A stretch of 64,000 nucleotides of DNA from Kaistia adipata DSM 17808 (lineage in GTDB: Bacteria; Pseudomonadota; Alphaproteobacteria; Rhizobiales; Kaistiaceae), in the NCBI RefSeq assembly GCF_000423225.1, contig NZ_AUHO01000011.1, positions 1 through 64,000 on the forward strand, given 5' to 3'. The translations under genes and the position numbers were made by a program. Below the pieces are notes generated by a model. The model worked only from the letters and a program-made list of their open reading frames with translations, did not search any database and was not told the origin of the DNA. Below, piece after piece: positions 54,635 to 63,814 of this stretch. The first letter of the stretch is position 1, and the number at the start of each line of letters is the position of its first letter.

Positions 54635-54947
54635 ATCAAATCCTTCGGCCGCGCGAACACTGGGCAATGAGGCCCGGCGCGCAGCTCATCGCGTGCCTTG
54701 TTGGTTCCAAGTTTAACAGTATGTAGCGACGGCACAAGCGCCGCCGGGTCCGAAGCACTCGATCCGGTCGCGAACGGGGCCCCGAACGCCCCATCGGCCG
54801 CTCCCGAGGCCGGAAAGTGCCGTCCTGGACCGTCCCCGCGCGACCGACTTTCCCTCGGGCGCACCGCGGTTTCGCATGGGCGCAGCCGCCGCATGGCGTC
54901 AAAATGCACAAGCCGGCTTGCCTGATGATCCGTCCCATGAGAGTTTT
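54635..54947. other. Divergent intergenic region
   Basis: These 313 bases separate the divergent Ppx/GppA and transglycosylase genes. A short AT-rich patch around 54708-54726 is the only promoter-like part. I see no gene or repeat. Confidence 0.4.
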
Positions 54948-56096
54948 ATGAGACGATTAACCAGGCTTGGAGCCTCCTTGATCCCCCCCCCGCTCCCGAT
55001 GCGCCGCGTCTCCGGCCGCATCCGATCCGCGTTCAAGACAAGGATTCTCGGCGTTCTGTTGCTGGCGGCCTGTGCGCTTGCCCCGGCGGCGGCGGGCGCC
55101 GACGAGAAGCCGTCGCAGGAAGCGATCGAAGCGCGCATCGCGCATTATGCCAAGGCCTATGGCATCCCGTTCGCGCTGCTGCGCAAGGTGGTCAAGTCGG
55201 AGAGCACGTTCGATCCGGGCGCCCGCAACGGTCCCTATTGGGGCCTGATGCAGATCCGGCACGACACGGCGAAGGGCCTCGGCTACGCCGGCCCGGCTTC
55301 CGGTCTGCTCGATGCGGAAACCAACCTCGTCTATGGCGGCGCCTATCTCGCCAACGCCTACATCATCGCCGGCGGCGACACGCAACAGGCCCACAATCTC
55401 TACCGCAAGGGCTATTACTACGAAGCCAAGCGCAAGGGCCTGCTGGCGAAGCTGATCAAGGTGCCGATGGGCATGACGCCGGTGATGGTCGCCGGCAAGA
55501 CGGTGGCACGCCCCGCCGGCACGAAGCCGGATAGTGAAGCTGTGATGGTCGCGGCGAACGATACGCCCGCGCCGGAGCCGATCGTGGTGGCGGCCGCGCC
55601 CGCCGCCCCTGCGGCGCCGATGGCGAAGCCGGTCGCCAAGCCCGCCCTCCTGCGCGCCGCCGTGGCCGAGCCGCTGGTGGTCGCCAAGGCGGAAATCGCC
55701 CCCATGGACGTCCTGCCGCGCCGCAGTCCGGCCGCGCCAAGCCGTCTGACCGCCCTGGTCGAGACCGAGAAAGGCGCACCGCGCGGCCTGCTCTATGCCG
55801 TGCCGCTCAAGGCGTCGACGCGGCTCGCGCACGCCGCGACAGCAGAGGAAATGCTCGCGCGTCCCGAGATGGCGCTGGCCGACACCACGTCCGGCTTTGC
55901 AAGTCGCGCCACGGCCGCCGCGCTGGCGCCGGCATCACAGCGCGCCGTCGCCGCCAAGCTGCCCACCGCCGTCCGCCTTGCGGCATCGCATGACGGCACG
56001 CTGTCGGAAATCCCGGCCTGCTGCCAGATGCCCTCGGCCAGCGGTGACGTCCTCCCCCTGCCCCGCAGCCGCCCCGTCGGCAGCCGCGTCGAGTGA
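54948..56096 (+). CDS. Lytic transglycosylase, SLT domain
   Basis: This 382-residue periplasmic enzyme cleaves peptidoglycan between MurNAc and GlcNAc. After a basic N-terminus and a hydrophobic signal segment (ILGVLLLAACALAPAAAGA) comes the SLT domain (about 60-165) with the catalytic Glu85 in VVKSESTFDP, then YWGLMQIRHDTAKGLGY and NLVYGGAYLANAY. The C-terminal 200 residues are Ala/Pro-rich and probably disordered. The start may be ATG 54948 or ATG 54999; the first has GAGAG upstream. The internal AAC could be a lipobox. Confidence 0.88.
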   Translation: MRRLTRLGASLIPPPLPMRRVSGRIRSAFKTRILGVLLLAACALAPAAAGADEKPSQEAIEARIAHYAKAYGIPFALLRKVVKSESTFDPGARNGPYWGLMQIRHDTAKGLGYAGPASGLLDAETNLVYGGAYLANAYIIAGGDTQQAHNLYRKGYYYEAKRKGLLAKLIKVPMGMTPVMVAGKTVARPAGTKPDSEAVMVAANDTPAPEPIVVAAAPAAPAAPMAKPVAKPALLRAAVAEPLVVAKAEIAPMDVLPRRSPAAPSRLTALVETEKGAPRGLLYAVPLKASTRLAHAATAEEMLARPEMALADTTSGFASRATAAALAPASQRAVAAKLPTAVRLAASHDGTLSEIPACCQMPSASGDVLPLPRSRPVGSRVE

Positions 56097-56187
56097 TCCA
56101 TCCCTCCGCACCGCCCTCGCCTTGACCATTCCGCTCCCGCCTGCCTAGCCTGACGCTAGGTCAGGAACTGCGCGGGAGGGAACGATC

Positions 56188-56670
56188 ATGCGGACATTCA
56201 CCGAGGGCGGCACCATGCAGGTCGCCTATGTCGTGCGCGACCTGGAAACGGCGATGAAGCGGCACTGGGAGGTGTTCGGCATCGGCCCCTGGGACATCTA
56301 CCAGTTCGAGGCCGGCAAGGTTCAGGACTACGTCTATCGCGGCAAGCCGGCGGCGCACACCTGCCTGATCGCCGTCTCCTGGAGCGGCGACACCCAGCTC
56401 GAACTGATGCAGCCGCTGACGGGCTACAGCATCTATGACGAGCACCTCGAAAAGCATGGCGAGGGGCTGCACCACATCAAGCTCTTCTATGCCGACTGCA
56501 AGAAGGCGGTCGCCGACTTCGCCCGCAAGGGCTACCCGGTCATCCAGAGCGGCCGGATCGACGAGGACGAGCACTACTATCTCGATACCGAGAAGGACTT
56601 CGGCTACGTGATCGAGCTCGGCAATGCCGGCCGCATCCGGCCGGCGGAGCGTGTCTATCCGCCGGCGTGA
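56188..56670 (+). CDS. VOC family protein (glyoxalase fold)
   Basis: This 160-residue protein has the paired beta-alpha-beta-beta-beta modules of the vicinal oxygen chelate family: MQVAYVVRDLETAMKRHWEVFG, then LELMQPL, GEGLHHIKLFYAD and the C-terminal YVIELG. HHIKLF and the Glu in LELMQP fit metal ligands, as in methylmalonyl-CoA epimerases and glyoxalases. The substrate is unknown. It is convergent with the helicase gene. Confidence 0.9.
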   Translation: MRTFTEGGTMQVAYVVRDLETAMKRHWEVFGIGPWDIYQFEAGKVQDYVYRGKPAAHTCLIAVSWSGDTQLELMQPLTGYSIYDEHLEKHGEGLHHIKLFYADCKKAVADFARKGYPVIQSGRIDEDEHYYLDTEKDFGYVIELGNAGRIRPAERVYPPA

Positions 56671-56679
56671 GGCGGTGCC

Positions 56680-57774
56680 TCAGCGGACGATGGTGATCCG
56701 CTTCGCGGCCCGGGTCAGCCCGGTATAGAGCCAGCGGTCGCGGTGCTCGCGGAAGGCATAGCTCTCGTCGAACAGGACGAGATTGTCCCACTGCGAGCCC
56801 TGCGACTTGTGCACCGTCAGCGCGTAGCCATAGTCGAACTCGTCCGAGTTGCGGCGCTGCGCATAGGGCAGGTCCTCGCCGCCATTCTCGAAGAAGCTCG
56901 GATGGACGGAGACCTTCACGGCCTTGCCGGTCGCGTCCTCTTCCGGCTTCACGGCGAGGCGCAGCAGGCTCTTGCGCGGCGCGGCCAGCTCCGACACCAC
57001 CCAGGTGCCGCCGTTCAGCAGGCCCTTCTGCTTGTCGTTGCGCAGGCAGACGAGCTTGTCGCCGACCGCCGGCATCGGGCTGAGCAGGCCCTTCAATTCG
57101 CGGATACGCTGGTTGTAGAGGCGGCGCGTCTTGTTGGTGCCGACCAGCACCTGGTCGGCCGCCAGGATCTGCGCCGCGTCGATCTCGCGCCGCGAGATCA
57201 CCCGGCTCTCGCCGTGCTCGCCATATTCGATCGTCTCGCCGGCGCGCACCTGCATCGACAGGCGGATGATCGGATTGTCCTGCGCCTGCCGATGCACCTC
57301 GGTCAGCATCGCGTCCGGTTCGGCCTCGGTGAAGAAGCCGCCGCCCTTGACCGGCGGCAGCTGGGCCGGATCGCCCAGCACCAGCACCGGGGTGCCGAAC
57401 GACAGCAGGTCGCGGCCGAGCTCCTCGTCGACCATCGAGCATTCGTCGATGATGATGAGATCCGCCTTCGACGCGGCGCTCTCGTGGTTGATCGCGAAGA
57501 CCGGCTGCTCCTCGTCCTCGCTGGCGCGCGGCCGGTAGATCAGGCTGTGAATCGTGCCGGCGCCCTCGCAGCCCTTCGAGCGCAGGACGTGCGCCGCCTT
57601 GCCGGTAAAGGCCGCGAAGGCGACGTCGCCGTCGATATCCTCGGCGATGTGGCGCGCCAACGTCGTCTTGCCCGTGCCGGCATAGCCGAACAGCCGAAAG
57701 ACGGGGCTATCCCCGCGCCGCAACCAATCCGATACGGCGGAGAGCGCACTTTCCTGTTGGGGCGACCAGCGCAT
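56680..57774 (-). CDS. RecD-like ATP-dependent DNA helicase
   Basis: This 364-residue superfamily 1B helicase has Walker A GYAGTGKTTLA (about 31-41), FTGKAAHVL (motif Ia), IIDECSMVDEEL (Walker B), VLGDPAQLPPV (motif III) and the C-terminal YALTVHKSQGSQW (motif V) with the UvrD_C_2 fold and a final TRAAKRITIV. It is shorter than RecD or RecD2 and lacks their N-terminal domains. It may act in DNA repair or plasmid/phage-type strand unwinding. The ATG at 57774 directly precedes the conserved region. Confidence 0.92.
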   Translation of the reverse strand: MRWSPQQESALSAVSDWLRRGDSPVFRLFGYAGTGKTTLARHIAEDIDGDVAFAAFTGKAAHVLRSKGCEGAGTIHSLIYRPRASEDEEQPVFAINHESAASKADLIIIDECSMVDEELGRDLLSFGTPVLVLGDPAQLPPVKGGGFFTEAEPDAMLTEVHRQAQDNPIIRLSMQVRAGETIEYGEHGESRVISRREIDAAQILAADQVLVGTNKTRRLYNQRIRELKGLLSPMPAVGDKLVCLRNDKQKGLLNGGTWVVSELAAPRKSLLRLAVKPEEDATGKAVKVSVHPSFFENGGEDLPYAQRRNSDEFDYGYALTVHKSQGSQWDNLVLFDESYAFREHRDRWLYTGLTRAAKRITIVR

Positions 57775-58184
57775 GAGAACTCCGAACTGTGATCCGCCCC
57801 CTGATATCCGATTCATCCGCTCCATGCAGGCGGCCGGGACAAGAAACGTCGCGTCATTTCGGCAACAGTAGGCCGGCGCGGTACGGCCGCCTCCGAAACA
57901 TGGTTAACGCGCCTTGGTTTCGGCCCATCTCGGTCGCATAGATAAGGCCTTCGCCGCATCACCAGTAGTGTGAAATTGACGTGATTGACCCAGGGTGTGG
58001 CCGATTTGTCATTGCGGCCAAAGGCGAAAGCAACCAGTAAGAATGCAGGTCATTCTTGTTGGATCGCGCCGCCAGGCGACGGCGGATTCGAGCCGTTCGA
58101 GACGATCGGCACCGGATTCGCGCTCCCCCGGCGTTCCGGTTTTCATTGGGTTCGTCCCAGCATGATGATGAAAAGGAACAGGCT
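57775..58184. other. Divergent intergenic region
   Basis: These 410 bases lie between the divergent helicase and L,D-transpeptidase genes. Nothing reads as a gene. A TTGAC at 57976-57980 and a TTGACC at 57984-57989 could be -35 elements of the rightward gene. AAAAGGAACAGGC just before 58185 carries its ribosome-binding site. Confidence 0.4.
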
Positions 58185-58997
58185 TTGAACAGCACGAAGC
58201 CTTCGCAGTCGGCGAGCAAGCTGAGCCGTCGTTCGTTCATGATCGGCCTGCCTGTTGTGCTCGCCGCGTGCCAAACCACGCCGCCGCCCGGCCAGTCCGC
58301 GATCACGACTCCGACTCCGTCCTATTCGAGCGAGCCGCTCATCGATCAGGGCTATGCGTCGATGTACGGACCAGTCGGCGGCGAGCCGTTTCCGATCTCG
58401 GCGATCGATCTGAAGAAGATCAATCCGCGCTACTACCGCCAGATGGTCGACCTGCCGTCCGGCATCCAGGCCCAGCCCGGCACGATCGTCGTCGATCCGT
58501 ACAACCACTTCCTCTATCTCGTCTACGAGAACGGACGCGCGCTGCGCTACGGCGTCGGCGTCGGCCGCGAGGGCTTCGCCTGGTCGGGCGACGCGACGAT
58601 CCAGGCCAAGCAGCAGTGGCCGAAGTGGCATCCGCCCAAGGAGATGCAGGCCCGCGATCCGGCCGCCGCGAAGTGGCCCGACGGCATGCCCGGCGGCCCC
58701 ACCAATCCGCTCGGCGCCCGCGCGCTCTACCTCTATCAGGGCAATGTCGACACGCTGTACCGCATCCACGGCACGACGCAGCCTTGGTCGATCGGCAAGT
58801 CGCTGTCGTCCGGCTGCATCCGCATGATGAACCAGGACATCCTGGATCTCTACAGCCGCGCGCCGATCGGCACCAAGGTCAAGGTGCTGGGCAATTCGAC
58901 GCCCGAGCCGGTCGCCGCCAGCGAGCCCAAGGACGATGCCGCACCGAAGCGCGGCCGCAAGACGGCGCAGAACGCCGCCGCGACGCCGGCCATCTGA
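58185..58997 (+). CDS. L,D-transpeptidase (YkuD), Tat-type lipoprotein signal
   Basis: This 270-residue protein cross-links peptidoglycan or attaches lipoproteins to it. The YkuD domain (about 98-237) has the catalytic His195-Gly196 and Cys211 in HGTTQPW and SSGCIRMMN. The N-terminus has a twin-arginine motif SRRSFMIG followed by a hydrophobic stretch and a lipobox (LAAC, Cys29), so Tat export and lipidation are likely. The start is a TTG at 58185 with AAAAGGAAC upstream; no ATG upstream in frame is credible, and starting later would remove the Arg pair. Confidence 0.9.
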   Translation: MNSTKPSQSASKLSRRSFMIGLPVVLAACQTTPPPGQSAITTPTPSYSSEPLIDQGYASMYGPVGGEPFPISAIDLKKINPRYYRQMVDLPSGIQAQPGTIVVDPYNHFLYLVYENGRALRYGVGVGREGFAWSGDATIQAKQQWPKWHPPKEMQARDPAAAKWPDGMPGGPTNPLGARALYLYQGNVDTLYRIHGTTQPWSIGKSLSSGCIRMMNQDILDLYSRAPIGTKVKVLGNSTPEPVAASEPKDDAAPKRGRKTAQNAAATPAI

Positions 58998-59018
58998 CCG
59001 CACCGCCGGAACAAGCGG

Positions 59019-59046
59019 AAAGGCCCTCCAGCGGAGGGCCTTTTTC
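59019..59046 (+). terminator. Rho-independent terminator
   Basis: An 11-base perfect stem (AAAGGCCCTCC with GGAGGGCCTTT), a three-base loop and a trailing TTTTT-C-TTT make a textbook terminator. It ends the L,D-transpeptidase transcript and faces the convergent nadE. Confidence 0.92.
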
Positions 59047-59091
59047 TTTGTCCGGATGAAAGAGCGTCCGCGCCGACGGTAGCGGCGCGGC

Positions 59092-60759
59092 TCACGCCTT
59101 GTCGCGGAACTTGTTGGTGATCGGGTAGCGGCGGTCGCGGCCGAAATTGCGGCGGCTCAGCTTGACGCCCGGCGCCGCCTGGCGACGCTTGTATTCGGCG
59201 ATCGCGAGCAGATGCTCGATGCGCCGCACCGTCGCCTCGTCATGACCGCGCGCGATCACGTCGCCGACCCGCATCTCGCCCTCGACCAGGCTCTCGAGAA
59301 TGTCGTCGAGCACCTCGTAGGGCGGCAGCGAATCCTGGTCGGTCTGGTTCTCGCGCAGTTCCGCCGTCGGCGGCTTGGTGATGATGCGTTCGGGAATGAC
59401 CTCGCCGGACGGGCCGAGGCAGCCGGCCGGCACGACGCCGTTGCGGTAGCGCGAGATCGCGAAGACCTGGGTCTTGTAGAGATCCTTGATCGGGTTGAAG
59501 CCGCCATTCATGTCGCCATAGAGCGTGGCGTAGCCGACCGACATTTCCGACTTGTTGCCGGTGGTGACGACCATGGCGCCGAACTTGTTCGAGATCGCCA
59601 TCAGGATCGTGCCGCGGGCCCGCGATTGCAGATTCTCTTCGGTGATGTCGGCCTGGCGGCCGGCGAACATCGGCGCCAGGGCGTGCATGAAGCCTTCGAC
59701 CGGCTCGGCGATCGGCACGATGTCGTAGCGCACGCCGAGCTTGTCGGCGCAGGCCTTGGCGTCGACCAGGCTGTCCTCGGAGGTGTAGCGATAGGGCAGC
59801 ATCACGCAGTGGACGCGATCCGCACCGAGCGCGTCGACGGCGACCGCCGCGACGAGCGCCGAGTCGATGCCGCCGGAGAGGCCGAGCACGACGCCCGGAA
59901 AGCCGTTCTTGCCGACATAATCGCGCAGGCCGAGCACGCAGGCGAGATAATCGGCCGCCTCGCCCTCCTCGACGCGAGCCTTCGGCCCCTCGACGCAGGA
60001 CCAGCCATCGCCGTCGCGCCGGAACTCGACGACCTGAATCGCCTCCTGGAAGGCCGGCATCTGCACGGCCAGCGAACCGTCGCCGTTGAGGACGAACGAG
60101 CCCCCGTCGAAGACCAGCTCGTCCTGGCCGCCGAACTGGTTCAGATAGACGAGCGGCAGGCGCGATTCCGTCACGCGCGCCACGGCCACGTTGAAACGCT
60201 GATCCATCACGCGGCGGCGATAGGGCGAACCGTTCGGCACCAGCAGGATCTCGCCGCCGGTCTCGGCGATGCACTCGACCGGATCGGGGCCCCAGATGTC
60301 CTCGCAGATCGGCACGCCGACGCGGACGCCGCGCAGCACCACCGGGCCCGGATGCGGTCCCGGCGTGAAGACGCGCTTCTCGTCGAAGACGCCGTAGTTC
60401 GGCAAATCAACCTTGAAGCGCACCGCCTCGATGCGGCCGTTGTCGCAAAGCGCGTAAGCATTGTAGAGCGCGTCATCCTCGCGCCATGGCAGTCCGATCA
60501 GCACGGCCGGCCCACCATCGGCGGTGTCGGCGGCGATCGCCTCGCAGGCGGCGCGGCAGGCATCCTGCAGCGCCGGCTTCAGCACGAGGTCCTCCGGCGA
60601 ATAGGCCGAGAGGAACAGTTCGCTGAACATCACCGCGTCGGCGTTTTCCGCCGCGGCCATCGCGCGCGCGGCGCGCGCCTTCGCGAGATTGCCGGCGATG
60701 TCGCCGACAATCGGATTGATCTGGGCAAGGGCGATGCGGAGCGTATCGGGGCGGGTCAT
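59092..60759 (-). CDS. nadE: Glutamine-dependent NAD+ synthetase
   Basis: This 555-residue enzyme amidates deamido-NAD to NAD. The N-terminal nitrilase-type glutaminase has the Glu-Lys-Cys triad in FSELFLSAY, the Lys in VDLPNYGVFDEKRVF, and GVPICEDIW. The synthetase domain has the P-loop LSGGIDSALVAAVA and the later TTGNKSEMSVGYATLYGD. Length is normal for the two-domain form. It stands alone between a terminator and a divergently oriented region. Confidence 0.96.
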   Translation of the reverse strand: MTRPDTLRIALAQINPIVGDIAGNLAKARAARAMAAAENADAVMFSELFLSAYSPEDLVLKPALQDACRAACEAIAADTADGGPAVLIGLPWREDDALYNAYALCDNGRIEAVRFKVDLPNYGVFDEKRVFTPGPHPGPVVLRGVRVGVPICEDIWGPDPVECIAETGGEILLVPNGSPYRRRVMDQRFNVAVARVTESRLPLVYLNQFGGQDELVFDGGSFVLNGDGSLAVQMPAFQEAIQVVEFRRDGDGWSCVEGPKARVEEGEAADYLACVLGLRDYVGKNGFPGVVLGLSGGIDSALVAAVAVDALGADRVHCVMLPYRYTSEDSLVDAKACADKLGVRYDIVPIAEPVEGFMHALAPMFAGRQADITEENLQSRARGTILMAISNKFGAMVVTTGNKSEMSVGYATLYGDMNGGFNPIKDLYKTQVFAISRYRNGVVPAGCLGPSGEVIPERIITKPPTAELRENQTDQDSLPPYEVLDDILESLVEGEMRVGDVIARGHDEATVRRIEHLLAIAEYKRRQAAPGVKLSRRNFGRDRRYPITNKFRDKA

Positions 60760-60832
60760 GCTCTCGCTTTACCGCGCCGCCGCAGCGGCGGCAACGGGGT
60801 GTCGCCTGCCGCCGCGAAATCCGCGCCGCGGC

Positions 60833-61627
60833 TCAGCCGAAGCGGTACATGTCCATCGAGAGCGCGGAATACTCATAGGAATTATGGATGCGCTCGCCCC
60901 TCGCCCCCTCGCCCGCCGCGCCGAGCGCGACGAAGAAGGGCATGAAGTGATCATCCTCCGGATGCGCCATCACGGCATGCGGCGCGCGGGCGCGATAATC
61001 GACCAGCGCCTCGGCGTCGCCCGCCGCGGCACGATCGGCGACCCAGTCGGCGAATTCGCGCGCCCAGTCGACCGGCTCGGCATCGACGGCCGGCATGCCG
61101 CCCGGATTGCGGAACAGAACGCGCAGATTATGCGTCGCCGCGCCGGTGCCGATCACCAGCACGTTCTCCTCGCGCAGCGCCGCGATCGCACGGCCGAGCG
61201 CCAGGTGATGCGCGGCGTCGCGATGTGGCTGGATCGACAACTGCACCAGCGGGACATCCGCGTCCGGCCAGACCAGCGACAGTGGGATCCAGGTGCCGTG
61301 ATCGAAGCCGCGTTGCGGCGCGACGTCGACCGGCAGGCCCGCGGCGCGCAGCTGGTCCGCCACTTCCGCCGCGACGGCGGCATCGCCCGGCGCCGGATAG
61401 TTGATCTCGTAGAGCGGCTTCGGGAAGCCGCGGAAATCATGGATCATCTCGGGATGCGGGTCCGAGACGACGGTGGGCGTCTCGGTCTCGAAATGGGCGG
61501 AGACGACGAGCACGGCGCGGGGACGCGCGACGGTGGAGGCGAAATCCTGCAGGAAGCGATGGGCGGGCGTGTCGGTCAGCGCCAGCATCGGCGAACCATG
61601 CGACAGGAAGAAGGTGGGAAGCGACAT
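60833..61627 (-). CDS. DODA-type extradiol ring-opening dioxygenase
   Basis: This 264-residue protein resembles YgiD, the 4,5-DOPA dioxygenase class: FFLSHGSPMLAL and VVSAHFETETP at the N-terminus supply zinc-site His residues, with FDHGTWIPL in the middle and HPEDDHFMPFFVALGAAG near the end. The family opens catechol rings using a metal. Several members are uncharacterised in bacteria. The ATG at 61627 gives the family start. Confidence 0.9.
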   Translation of the reverse strand: MSLPTFFLSHGSPMLALTDTPAHRFLQDFASTVARPRAVLVVSAHFETETPTVVSDPHPEMIHDFRGFPKPLYEINYPAPGDAAVAAEVADQLRAAGLPVDVAPQRGFDHGTWIPLSLVWPDADVPLVQLSIQPHRDAAHHLALGRAIAALREENVLVIGTGAATHNLRVLFRNPGGMPAVDAEPVDWAREFADWVADRAAAGDAEALVDYRARAPHAVMAHPEDDHFMPFFVALGAAGEGARGERIHNSYEYSALSMDMYRFG

Positions 61628-61730
61628 CGGACTATCCTTTGCGTGTTGAGCAAAAGGTAGTCCCGACGCGAATGATCCAGAAGATGCACAAGGAAGCACG
61701 CAGTGTTCAGCCTGTGTGATCAATCTGCCG

Positions 61731-62351
61731 TCACGACTTGAGGCTGGCCTCGATCAGGCGGTCGGCCGCCGCAGCGAGCGAGCGCGAAGGACCGCCCTCC
61801 CCGAACAACTGGCCGCTGGCGTAGGCGCCCTCGGCGAGAAGATAGAGCCCGTCGCCCAGCGCCTCCGGCTCCGCCGCCCCCATCGCCCGCGCCATCTCGG
61901 TGAAGCGCCGGCGCAGCTCGCGCTTGTTCTCGACGGCCACAAGACGCGCGGGATTCTCCCTGTCGGGAAACTCGACGGCCGCATTGGTCATGCCGCAGCC
62001 GCGATACTCAGGGCTCTGCGAGCGCGTGCCGACACCGGCCATGTAGGCGATGACCTGCGCGCGCGGATCGCCGGGATGCCTGGCCATCACGGCGTCGAAG
62101 CGCGCCCAGAAGTCAGCGTCATAGTCGCGCATATAGGCGGCGGCCAGTTCGTCCTTGGACGCGAAACTGCGGTAGAGGCTTGGCTTGGTGACGCCGGCCC
62201 GCTCCACGATTTCCTCGATGCCGACGGCGCGAATGCCCTGGCGATAGAAGAGTTCGCGCACCGTCGCGCGGATGCGATCCGCGGCGCGCGGCCTCGCCTC
62301 CGCCAGCCCCTTGCCGGCCTTCGTAGCGAGCTGATCGCTTGCGCCTGACAA
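61731..62351 (-). CDS. TetR-family transcriptional regulator
   Basis: This 206-residue protein has the TetR helix-turn-helix (about 22-70; RIRATVRELFYRQGIRAVG, then EEIVERAGVTKPSLYRSFASKDELAAAY) and a C-terminal ligand domain with CGMTNAAVEFPD. The start is a TTG at 62351 with a strong AGGAGGG site five bases upstream. It is divergent from an MFS transporter with inverted half-sites in between, so it probably represses that transporter. Confidence 0.93.
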   Translation of the reverse strand: MSGASDQLATKAGKGLAEARPRAADRIRATVRELFYRQGIRAVGIEEIVERAGVTKPSLYRSFASKDELAAAYMRDYDADFWARFDAVMARHPGDPRAQVIAYMAGVGTRSQSPEYRGCGMTNAAVEFPDRENPARLVAVENKRELRRRFTEMARAMGAAEPEALGDGLYLLAEGAYASGQLFGEGGPSRSLAAAADRLIEASLKS

Positions 62352-62378
62352 AACTTCCCTCCTGGCACGCTTGACGAT

Positions 62379-62434
62379 GTAACTGAACGGTACGTATCAT
62401 ACTGCATCCAACCCGAAACGGAACGGTCAGTAAC
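62379..62434. promoter_or_regulatory. Inverted half-sites between TetR and MFS genes
   Basis: GTAACTGAACG (62379-62389) is repeated in inverted orientation, with two differences, at 62424-62434. In addition, GAACGGT occurs as a direct repeat at 62385 and 62421. Either arrangement could be the TetR operator, as the second copy touches the MFS start codon. Confidence 0.55.
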
Positions 62435-63709
62435 ATGAATATGGTTCGCCAGCGGCCATTTGGCCAGCGCTATGCCTTTGTCGTCGCCGGCGTCGTGTTC
62501 CTCAGCCTTCTGGCCGCCGCCGGCCTGCGCGCGGCGCCCGGCGTCCTCATCCTTCCGATCGAATCGGCCTTCGGCTGGAGCCGCGACACGATCTCGCTCG
62601 CCGCCGCCATCGGCATCTTCCTCTACGGGCTGACGGGCCCCTTCGCCGCCGCGCTGATGCAGAGCTTCGGCATCCGCCGCACCCTGATCGGGGCGCTGCT
62701 GGTGATGTCGGTCTCGACGGCGGCCAGCTACTTCATGACTGCGCCCTGGCAATATGTCGCCACATGGGGCGTCCTGTCCGGCGTCGCGTCGGGCGCGGTG
62801 TCGATGGTGCTCGGCGCCACCATCGTCAACAGGTGGTTCGTCACCAATCGCGGCCTCGTCATGGGCCTCCTGACGGCCAGCACGGCGACCGGCTCGCTGG
62901 TCTTCCTGCCCGGCATGGCCGCCCTGGCCGAGTGGCAGGGCTGGCGGGCGGTGGTGATCGCCGTCTCGATCGTCTCGGCCATCCTGATCCCGCTGGTCTA
63001 CTTCTTCCTGCCGGAGCGCCCGCGCGACATCGGACAGCTACCCTACGGCGCGTCCGGCCCGGACGAAGGAGCGTCTGTCCCGCGCGGCAATCCGCTCGTC
63101 AATGCCTTCGTAGTGCTGTTCGAGGCGGCCCGCACGCGCACGTTCTGGTTCCTGTTCGCGACCTTCTTCATCTGCGGCTTCACGACCAACGGCCTCGTCG
63201 GCACCCATATGATCGCTTTCTGCGGCGACATGGGCATCCCGGCCGTGCAGGCGGCCGGCCTGATGGCGGCCATGGGGCTGTTCGACATCATGGGCGCCAC
63301 GGGATCGGGCTGGCTCAGCGACCGGCTCGACCCGCGCAAGCTGCTCTTCGTCTACTACAGCCTGCGCGGCCTGGCCTTGATCTACCTGCCCTTCTCCGAC
63401 TTCAACCTGTACAGCCTGACGCTCTTCGCCGTGTTCTTCGGCCTGGACTGGATCGCGACGGTTCCGCCGACGCTGCGCCTCGCCAACGAGGCCTTCGGGG
63501 ATCGCAAGACGCCGGTCGTGTTCGGCTGGATCGTCGCGGGCCATCAGTTCGGCGCCGCCTCGGCCGCCTATATGGCGGGCTACATGCGGACGGTGGAGGG
63601 CAACTATTTCAACGCCTTCCTGATCGCCGGCGCCACCGGCATCCTCGCCGCGCTGCTGTCGCTGCTGATCGCCCGCCGGCGCGTCGAGCTCGAAACTGCG
63701 ATCGCATGA
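62435..63709 (+). CDS. MFS transporter
   Basis: This 424-residue inner-membrane protein has 12 hydrophobic segments. AAPGVLILPIESAFGWSRDT in the first loop resembles the monocarboxylate/oxalate (OxlT-like) group, and GSGWLSDRLDPRKLLF in the middle is the MFS cytoplasmic loop motif. The substrate is unknown. Divergent TetR control is likely. An alternative ATG lies two codons downstream. Confidence 0.9.
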   Translation: MNMVRQRPFGQRYAFVVAGVVFLSLLAAAGLRAAPGVLILPIESAFGWSRDTISLAAAIGIFLYGLTGPFAAALMQSFGIRRTLIGALLVMSVSTAASYFMTAPWQYVATWGVLSGVASGAVSMVLGATIVNRWFVTNRGLVMGLLTASTATGSLVFLPGMAALAEWQGWRAVVIAVSIVSAILIPLVYFFLPERPRDIGQLPYGASGPDEGASVPRGNPLVNAFVVLFEAARTRTFWFLFATFFICGFTTNGLVGTHMIAFCGDMGIPAVQAAGLMAAMGLFDIMGATGSGWLSDRLDPRKLLFVYYSLRGLALIYLPFSDFNLYSLTLFAVFFGLDWIATVPPTLRLANEAFGDRKTPVVFGWIVAGHQFGAASAAYMAGYMRTVEGNYFNAFLIAGATGILAALLSLLIARRRVELETAIA

Positions 63710-63814
63710 CCAGGAATTGAGACGCTAGGCCATAGCCGACCCGCACGCTTCGCGTGTAAAAGGGGGCCATGGCGCCCCGAGCGCCAGCCTCCCCCACTGA
63801 GCATGAGGTCGACC

